A stretch of 64,000 nt of DNA from Palsa-89 sp963824345. Its GTDB lineage: Bacteria > Acidobacteriota > Terriglobia > Bryobacterales > Bryobacteraceae. How positions within the stretch are numbered: position 1 is the first letter of the stretch; every line of letters begins with the position of its first letter. The stretch spans positions 682,001 through 746,000 of the forward strand of contig CAWGOZ010000002.1 in NCBI GenBank assembly GCA_963824345.1, given 5' to 3'. Shown piece after piece: positions 59,219-64,000 of this stretch. The translations under genes and the position numbers were made by a program. The notes under the pieces are model-generated. The model was not told the origin of the DNA. It made no database searches and was given only the letters and a program-made list of their open reading frames with translations.

Positions 59219-59865
59219 TGGAAAACTCTACCCCGTCCTATTCACCCACCGATCGCACCCAGGTCCGGCGCCGCTCCACGCGCGGTGTCTACGACAAGGC
59301 GCAGGTCCACGCCATCCTGGACGAAGGCTTCCTGTGCCATATCGGATTCGTGATCGACGGGCAGCCCTACGTCATCCCGACCGCATATGCGCGCTCGGGC
59401 GAACAGATTTACATTCACGGAGCGCCCGCCAGCCGCGTCATGGGCGTGGCGCATCAGGACCTGGACCTGTGCCTCACAGTCACACTGATGGACGGATTCG
59501 TTGTGGCCCGCTCGGTATTCCACACCTCCATCAACTATCGATCCGTGGTGGTGCTCGGCAAGGCGCGCCAGCTCACCGATCTCGACGAAAAGCGAGAAGC
59601 CCTGCGCCTGTTCACCAATCACCTGATCCCCGGCCGTTGGGAACAAGCCAAGCAGCCCACCGAGCAAGAGCTGAAGGCCACCGGCGTCCTGGCGCTGCCG
59701 CTCGATGAAGTCTCCGCGAAAGTGCGCACCGGCCCGCCCATCGATGACGAAGAAGACTACGCGCTACCCATTTGGGGCGGCATTGTTCCCGTGATTCAAA
59801 CCTTCGGCCAGCCCGTGCCGGACGATCGCGCGCTGCCCGGCGCCGCCGCGCCGAATTCGCGCTAA
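59218..59865 (+). CDS. NimA-like FMN-binding split-barrel protein
   Basis: A 215-residue pyridoxamine-phosphate-oxidase-like flavoprotein of the NimA/COG3467 group. RGVYDKAQVHAILDEGFLCH and IGFVIDGQPYVIPTAYARSG form the barrel start, IHGAPASRVMGVA the FMN-phosphate loop, and SINYRSVVVLGKARQLTD the following family strand. ATG overlaps the stop of the suhB-like gene (TAATG). Members reduce nitro compounds or bind flavin or haem. It ends the plus-strand run, and the gene next to it is convergent, 16 bases away. Confidence 0.85.
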   Translation: MENSTPSYSPTDRTQVRRRSTRGVYDKAQVHAILDEGFLCHIGFVIDGQPYVIPTAYARSGEQIYIHGAPASRVMGVAHQDLDLCLTVTLMDGFVVARSVFHTSINYRSVVVLGKARQLTDLDEKREALRLFTNHLIPGRWEQAKQPTEQELKATGVLALPLDEVSAKVRTGPPIDDEEDYALPIWGGIVPVIQTFGQPVPDDRALPGAAAPNSR

Positions 59866-59881
59866 CCGCAGATCAGCCCAA

Positions 59882-60412
59882 TCAGAGGCACTTGAACTTC
59901 AATCTCACTTCGCCCATTCGAACGATATCGTTGTCTTTCAACTCCTCGCGCGCAATCGGATCGGCGCGGTCGTTCAGGAACGTGCCGTTGGTGGAATCCA
60001 GGTCCGTGATCGTGAACTTTTCGTCTTTGTAACGCAGGCTGGCGTGCTTGCCCGATATCGCACTATCGCGCAGGACGATATCGGCGTCGGAGGCCGAGCC
60101 AATGATGTTCGGCCCCTCGCGAATGCGGAAATCCTCGCCCTTTTGCTCACCCATCAAAACGACGAACCATCCCACTAACGGGGGCTTGTGTTTATCGGCC
60201 AGCTGCGTGCTCCTGCGGCTGCCCGATGACGCGCCGCTTTCGCGCAGTGTGGGCCCCTCGCGCGTCGCGTTTTCTTCTCGCGCGGCTCCCGGCTCCAATC
60301 TCGATTTCAAACTCGCGGCCGGACCAGCCGCTTGATAAACCGTCCGCTGGCAGTACGGACAGACCTCCCAGGAGTCCTCCATCTGATGCCCGTTCGCGCA
60401 AAACTTTGCCAT
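59882..60412 (-). CDS. FHA-domain protein with N-terminal zinc ribbon
   Basis: A 176-residue cytoplasmic protein. The N-terminus has a zinc-ribbon-like motif (FCANGHQMEDSWEVCPYCQR). After a low-complexity linker the FHA domain follows: IREGPNIIGSASDADIVLRD, SAISGKHASLRYKDEK and DLDSTNGTFLND, with the arginine/serine/histidine/asparagine residues that hold phosphothreonine. The start is the ATG at 60412 rather than 60451. FHA proteins bind phosphothreonine targets of Ser/Thr kinases, so it may read the output of kinases like that at 7196. Confidence 0.88.
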   Translation of the reverse strand: MAKFCANGHQMEDSWEVCPYCQRTVYQAAGPAASLKSRLEPGAAREENATREGPTLRESGASSGSRRSTQLADKHKPPLVGWFVVLMGEQKGEDFRIREGPNIIGSASDADIVLRDSAISGKHASLRYKDEKFTITDLDSTNGTFLNDRADPIAREELKDNDIVRMGEVRLKFKCL

Positions 60413-60604
60413 GCTTGCTCTTCTCCTTGGAGCGTAGCGTTTAGGTCTCAACGTGGACCGTGCTGCTGCATTTCATTACCGCGCTGCTGGAGGATTATAT
60501 CGCGTTGCCGTATAAAGCGAACGCATAGCCGCTCACGCCCCGCACTGCGGGTCACACAATCCTTTACTTTCAAACACATAAGATGGTACCCTGAAGAACT
60601 CATA

Positions 60605-61909
60605 ATGCGAACTGTCGATTTGATCCACCGAAAACGAGATGGTGAAGAACTGTCGCCAGAGGAAATTGCCGCGCTCGTGGAGGGCTACAACCGGAATGAA
60701 ATTCCGGATTATCAGATGTCCGCCTTCCTCATGGCCGTTTTTCATTCCGGCATGACGGATCGGGAGGTGAGCGCGGCCACCGACTGCATGGTCCGCTCCG
60801 GCGAAATCGTTGACCTCAGTTCCATTCCCGGAATCAAGGTCGACAAGCATTCCACCGGCGGAGTGGGAGACAAAACCAGTCTCATATCCGCTCCCTTGGC
60901 CGCGGCGGCTGGCGTGGTGGTTCCGATGATGTCCGGCCGCGGGCTGGGCCATACCGGCGGAACGCTCGACAAGCTGGAGGCCATCCCCGGCTTCCGCACC
61001 GATCTCACCATCGACGAGTTCAAGGAGCAACTCGCCAAGCACGGCCTGGCGTTCATCGGACAGACCGCCGAGATCGCGCCCGTGGACGGCAAGCTGTACG
61101 CCCTGCGCGACGCCACGGCCACGGTGGAGTCCATCCCGCTGATCGCGACTTCCATCATGTCCAAGAAGCTCGCCGAAGGCGTGGATGCGCTGGTGTTGGA
61201 CGTGAAGGTCGGCAACGGCGCGTTCATGAAGAAGCAGGTGGACGCACGGCGACTGGCGCAGATGATGGTCGGCATCGGGCGGCGCGCCGACAAGCGCGTT
61301 CAGGCGCTCATCACCGACATGAATCAGCCATTGGGATACGCGGTGGGCAACGCCCTGGAGGTGATGGAGGTCTCTCAAACCTTACAGAACGCCGGGCCCA
61401 CCGATCTCACGCGTCTGGCGCTGGAGTTGGCCGCGCGCATGATCTTCCTGGCCAAGATCGTCGCTACGCTCGACGAGGCCCGCGAGCTGGCCCAGCAGAA
61501 GCTGCTGGATGGCTCGGGCTATCGCAAGTTCAAGGATGTCATCGAAGCGCAGGGCGGCAACCCGCAGGTGCTGGACCGCTTCGAGCTGTTGCCGAACGCC
61601 ACCGGCGTACGCGAGATCGCTTCGCCGCGCGCGGGTTACGTCAGCGCGATCGCCGCCGAGGATATCGGCTTGGCCTCTTCCCGCATCGGCGCCGGCCGCA
61701 ATCTGAAGGAAGACGCCATCGATCCGGCCGTGGGCGTCATCCTGGAAGTGAAGGTCGGCCAGAAGGTGGACGCGGGCGCCGTATTGTGCCGCGTCTACTA
61801 CACGCGCGATGAAAACGTCGAGGAGGCCTCCTCTGAAATCGAAGACGCCTTCCGCATTTCCGCGCAACCTCCCGAAGAGCGAGAACTGATCCTCGAAGTG
61901 GTGAGCTGA
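60605..61909 (+). CDS. deoA: thymidine / pyrimidine-nucleoside phosphorylase
   Basis: A 434-residue enzyme. MRTVDLIHRKRDGEELSPEE starts the helical domain, KVDKHSTGGVGDKTSLISAP is the K-x-S-x-x-x-x signature for phosphate binding, SGRGLGHTGGTLDKLEAIPG the nucleoside-binding loop, and DVKVGNGAFMK the metal/phosphate loop. The C-terminal biotinyl-lipoyl-like domain (VGVILEVKVGQKVDAGAVLC) completes the family. It splits thymidine or uridine into base and (deoxy)ribose-1-phosphate. The start is the ATG at 60605; the longer frame from 60332 overlaps the FHA gene. It is the first gene of a nucleoside salvage operon. Confidence 0.93.
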   Translation: MRTVDLIHRKRDGEELSPEEIAALVEGYNRNEIPDYQMSAFLMAVFHSGMTDREVSAATDCMVRSGEIVDLSSIPGIKVDKHSTGGVGDKTSLISAPLAAAAGVVVPMMSGRGLGHTGGTLDKLEAIPGFRTDLTIDEFKEQLAKHGLAFIGQTAEIAPVDGKLYALRDATATVESIPLIATSIMSKKLAEGVDALVLDVKVGNGAFMKKQVDARRLAQMMVGIGRRADKRVQALITDMNQPLGYAVGNALEVMEVSQTLQNAGPTDLTRLALELAARMIFLAKIVATLDEARELAQQKLLDGSGYRKFKDVIEAQGGNPQVLDRFELLPNATGVREIASPRAGYVSAIAAEDIGLASSRIGAGRNLKEDAIDPAVGVILEVKVGQKVDAGAVLCRVYYTRDENVEEASSEIEDAFRISAQPPEERELILEVVS

Positions 61910-61923
61910 TGACGTTGCTTACC

Positions 61924-61949
61924 GAGCCGCGACCGTGAGGGAGCGGTCC
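61924..61949 (+). repeat. dispersed repeat, copy 2 (intergenic)
   Basis: Reads gagccgcgaccgtgaggg then agcggtcc, matching the minus-strand stretch at 44662-44688 with two differences. It sits between deoA and the CNT transporter gene. Fully intergenic here, it seems to be an interspersed element of the genome. Confidence 0.7.
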
Positions 61950-61960
61950 TAAATCCCATA

Positions 61961-63151
61961 ATGGAGCGATTCACAGGCATCCTGGGAATCCTCACGATTC
62001 TCGCGGTCTGTTTCATCTTCTCGAAACACAAGCACGCAATCCGCCCTTCCGTGATCTTTTGGGGCTTGGGGCTCCAGCTTACCTTCGCCATCCTGGTGCT
62101 GCGAACGCCCGCCGCGTTGGTTTTTGAATCTCTCAGCCAAAAAGTCAACGCGGTCATCGGCTATTCCCAGGCCGGCAGCAAGTTCGTTTTTGGCGATCAG
62201 TTGGGCGGCAGCCAGCCGGTTGTATTTGCGTTTCAGGTTTTGCCCATCATCATCTTCATCACTAGCCTGTTCGCGATTCTTTATTACGTGGGCGTGATGC
62301 CCGCCCTGGTGCGCGTCATGGCGGTGGTGATGCAGCGCGTGATGGGCGCGAGCGGCGCCGAATCCACCAACGTCGCAGCCAGCATCTTCATGGGCCAGAC
62401 CGAAGCGCCCGTCACCATCCGGCCGTTCCTGGAAGGCCTAACCGAATCCGAACTGTTCACCATCATGGTCAGCGGCATGGCGCACGTCTCCGGCGCCACC
62501 ATGGCCGCCTATGTATTGATGGCGCACGTCGAAATCCGGCATCTTCTCACGGCCGTGATCATGACCGCGCCCGCCACCATCATGCTGGCTAAGATCCTGA
62601 TGCCTGAAGTGGGGCACCCCGTCACCGCGGGCACCGTGAAGGTGGTGGTGGAAAAGCCCGGCGTCAACATCATCGACGCGGCGGCTCGCGGCGCAGGCGA
62701 CGGCTTGCATCTGGCGTTGAACATTGCAGCCATGCTGATCGCGTTTCTGGCCCTGATCGCGATGTGCAACGGAATCCTGGGCTATTTCCATACCTCGCTC
62801 GAGCAAATCTTCGGGTACGTCTTTGCGCCCATCGCATGGCTACTCGGAATAAAGTTTCACGACTGCCGCACCATCGGAAATCTGCTCGGAACCCGCTTGG
62901 TGCTGAACGAATTTATCGCCTTTCAGCAGCTCGGGCCCATGAAGCCCCAGCTTGATCCCCATTCGTTCACTATTGCCACCTACGCCCTGTGCGGATTTGC
63001 CAACTTCAGCTCCATTGCCATCCAGATCGGGGGCATCGGAGCGCTGGCGCCGGGCCGCAAATCCGACCTCGCGCGCCTGGGCCTGAAAGCCGTCGCCGCC
63101 GGAACCATGGCCAACTTCATGACCGCCTGCATCGCGGGCATGCTCCTATAG
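61961..63151 (+). CDS. concentrative nucleoside transporter (CNT family)
   Basis: A 396-residue inner-membrane protein with eight or more helices. FMGQTEAPVTIRPFLEGLTE is the G-Q-T/S-E-A-P motif of the substrate site, VSGMAHVSGATMAAYVLMA the second family motif, and LGTRLVLNEFIAFQQLGP the third, with the N-E-F-x-A substrate residues. It imports nucleosides with H+ or Na+. The gene follows deoA by 51 bases, with the dispersed repeat between, and touches the next gene (stop then ATG). Confidence 0.92.
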   Translation: MERFTGILGILTILAVCFIFSKHKHAIRPSVIFWGLGLQLTFAILVLRTPAALVFESLSQKVNAVIGYSQAGSKFVFGDQLGGSQPVVFAFQVLPIIIFITSLFAILYYVGVMPALVRVMAVVMQRVMGASGAESTNVAASIFMGQTEAPVTIRPFLEGLTESELFTIMVSGMAHVSGATMAAYVLMAHVEIRHLLTAVIMTAPATIMLAKILMPEVGHPVTAGTVKVVVEKPGVNIIDAAARGAGDGLHLALNIAAMLIAFLALIAMCNGILGYFHTSLEQIFGYVFAPIAWLLGIKFHDCRTIGNLLGTRLVLNEFIAFQQLGPMKPQLDPHSFTIATYALCGFANFSSIAIQIGGIGALAPGRKSDLARLGLKAVAAGTMANFMTACIAGMLL

Positions 63152-63967
63152 ATGGAACTCGCGGCCGCCTATATTCGCGGACGGACCGTGCGCGAACCTC
63201 GCATCGCGGTCGTGCTGGGCAGCGGACTGGGCGCTTTCGCCGATGAGCTTGCCGACCCCATCGCAATTCCCTACGCCGAGATTCCCGGCTGGCCCATATC
63301 CACGGCCGTCGGACATTCGGGAAAGCTTGTATTCGGAAAACTCGCCGATCTGGATGTCGCCGTAATGGCCGGACGCGCGCATCTCTATGAAGGCTACTCC
63401 CCGGCCCAAGTGACGCTCGGCGTCCGCGTACTGCATCAGTTGGGTGTGCATTCGGTTGTTTTCACCAACGCCGCCGGAGGCATCAACCTGTCGTATTCCC
63501 AGGGCGCGCTGGTGCTGCTTTCCGATCATATTAATCTGCAGGGCTCGCATCCCCTGATCGGGCCCAATGACGATGCAGCCGGGCCGCGCTTTCCCGACAT
63601 GAGCGAAGCTTACTCCGCGGCGTATCGGGCCATCGCTCATCAAGTGGCTCATGAATTGAACATCCAGTTAGCCGAAGGCGTGTACGCGGCGCTCACCGGA
63701 CCAAGTTATGAAACGCCCGCCGAAATTCGATATCTTCGAGCTATCGGCGCGGACCTGGTCGGCATGTCCACCGTGCCGGAGGTAATCGTGGCGAACTATC
63801 TTGGCATGCGAGTGCTGGCCATCTCGTGCGTAACCAACATGGCGGCCGGAATACTGCCGCAAAAGATCAATCATGAAGAAGTGCTGGAGACCGGCCGCCA
63901 GGTGCGCGATACCTTGATCCGGTTCCTGAAAGCACTGTTGCCCAGGGTTATTCAAGTAAAGCCATGA
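63152..63967 (+). CDS. punA: purine nucleoside phosphorylase
   Basis: A 271-residue trimeric-type PNP. VVLGSGLGAFADELADP, TAVGHSGKLVFGKLADLD, VMAGRAHLYEGYSPAQVTLG with the phosphate-binding arginine and histidine, VFTNAAGGINLSYSQGALVL, ALTGPSYETPAEIRYLRAIG with the glutamate, and AISCVTNMAAGI with the asparagine for purine recognition are all present. It cleaves guanosine or inosine to base and ribose-1-phosphate. It follows the transporter gene without a gap. Confidence 0.94.
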   Translation: MELAAAYIRGRTVREPRIAVVLGSGLGAFADELADPIAIPYAEIPGWPISTAVGHSGKLVFGKLADLDVAVMAGRAHLYEGYSPAQVTLGVRVLHQLGVHSVVFTNAAGGINLSYSQGALVLLSDHINLQGSHPLIGPNDDAAGPRFPDMSEAYSAAYRAIAHQVAHELNIQLAEGVYAALTGPSYETPAEIRYLRAIGADLVGMSTVPEVIVANYLGMRVLAISCVTNMAAGILPQKINHEEVLETGRQVRDTLIRFLKALLPRVIQVKP

Positions 63968-64000
63968 CTCTTATCGAATCAGCTCTCGCGGCCCGCACCA
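63964..64000 (+). CDS. start of probable cytidine deaminase, cut by window edge
   Basis: An ATG overlaps the punA stop (ATGA) and encodes MTLIESALAART up to the window edge. Cytidine deaminases begin with a helix of this type (e.g. L-I-x-A-A-L-x-A-R), and the operon context of deoA, transporter and punA fits. The visible part is too short for more than a weak assignment. Confidence 0.4.
   Translation, partial: MTLIESALAART

Noticed and set aside
1..64000. CRISPR array, prophage, insertion sequence or integron
   Set aside because: No regularly spaced repeats, cas genes, transposase or integrase frames, or phage structural genes were seen on either strand.

Overview
The window looks like chromosomal DNA of an Acidobacteriota bacterium, most likely of the Solibacter/Bryobacter group (Bryobacterales). 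Three things point there: several very large Oar-like TonB-dependent receptors with an N-terminal carboxypeptidase-regulatory-like domain and a C-terminal aromatic residue; an NHL-repeat protein ending in a C-terminal domain of the type first described in Solibacter (TIGR03437 style); and a VWFA-related protein of the acidobacterial type (TIGR03436 style). The DNA is GC-rich, so long antisense shadow ORFs are common. I see no prophage, plasmid, insertion sequence or CRISPR array. The accessory character comes from decayed genes, a toxin-antitoxin pair and short dispersed palindromic repeats.

Layout. 1-7.0 kb: a receptor cut by the window edge, an exported MmgE/PrpD protein and amidohydrolase pair, and a GH19-type lysozyme/chitinase. 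7.2-10.9 kb: a membrane Ser/Thr kinase with a TolB-like sensor half, a hotdog thioesterase and two small stress-type proteins. 11.0-14.3 kb: a decay zone with a broken ketopantoate reductase and a broken rmuC on either side of an intact UPF0175/DUF3368 toxin-antitoxin pair. 14.3-19.9 kb: MFS transporter, PlsC-like acyltransferase, exported HpcH/HpaI aldolase, 5'-3' exonuclease, fatty-acid-hydroxylase family protein, a 60-residue PEP-CTERM protein and a STAS protein. 20-25.5 kb: a broken alpha/beta hydrolase, a divergent ATP-grasp / FAD-monooxygenase pair and a secreted DUF4434-like glycosidase-type protein. 25.5-39.1 kb: S9 peptidase, tRNA-Thr, a double cupin, then one long minus-strand operon-like run (amidohydrolase, TonB receptor, spermidine-dehydrogenase-like flavoprotein, unknown secreted protein, PuuB-like flavoprotein, PgdA/PuuE-like deacetylase) that reads as an amine catabolism locus, and tRNA-Gly.

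39.1-48.2 kb: arabinose-5-phosphate isomerase, a 57-residue zinc-ribbon protein, and a DtxR-family regulator heading an operon with a YheT-like hydrolase and two MacB-type permeases. The regulator is divergent from a TonB receptor. Both start codons sit inside one perfect 18-bp palindrome that resembles a DtxR/MntR operator. 48.4-56.4 kb: a Ddl-like ATP-grasp ligase with a zinc metallopeptidase (a possible uncharacterised peptide ligase/peptidase unit), the NHL protein, a GNAT-like protein, a secreted ABM-domain protein and an exported M20 peptidase. 56.5-59.9 kb: a plus-strand run of a fused MoaD-MoaE, VWFA protein, Hfq/Sm-like protein, inositol monophosphatase family protein and NimA-like flavoprotein. 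59.9-64 kb: a zinc-ribbon FHA protein and a nucleoside salvage operon (deoA, CNT transporter, punA, and the first codons of what looks like cytidine deaminase).
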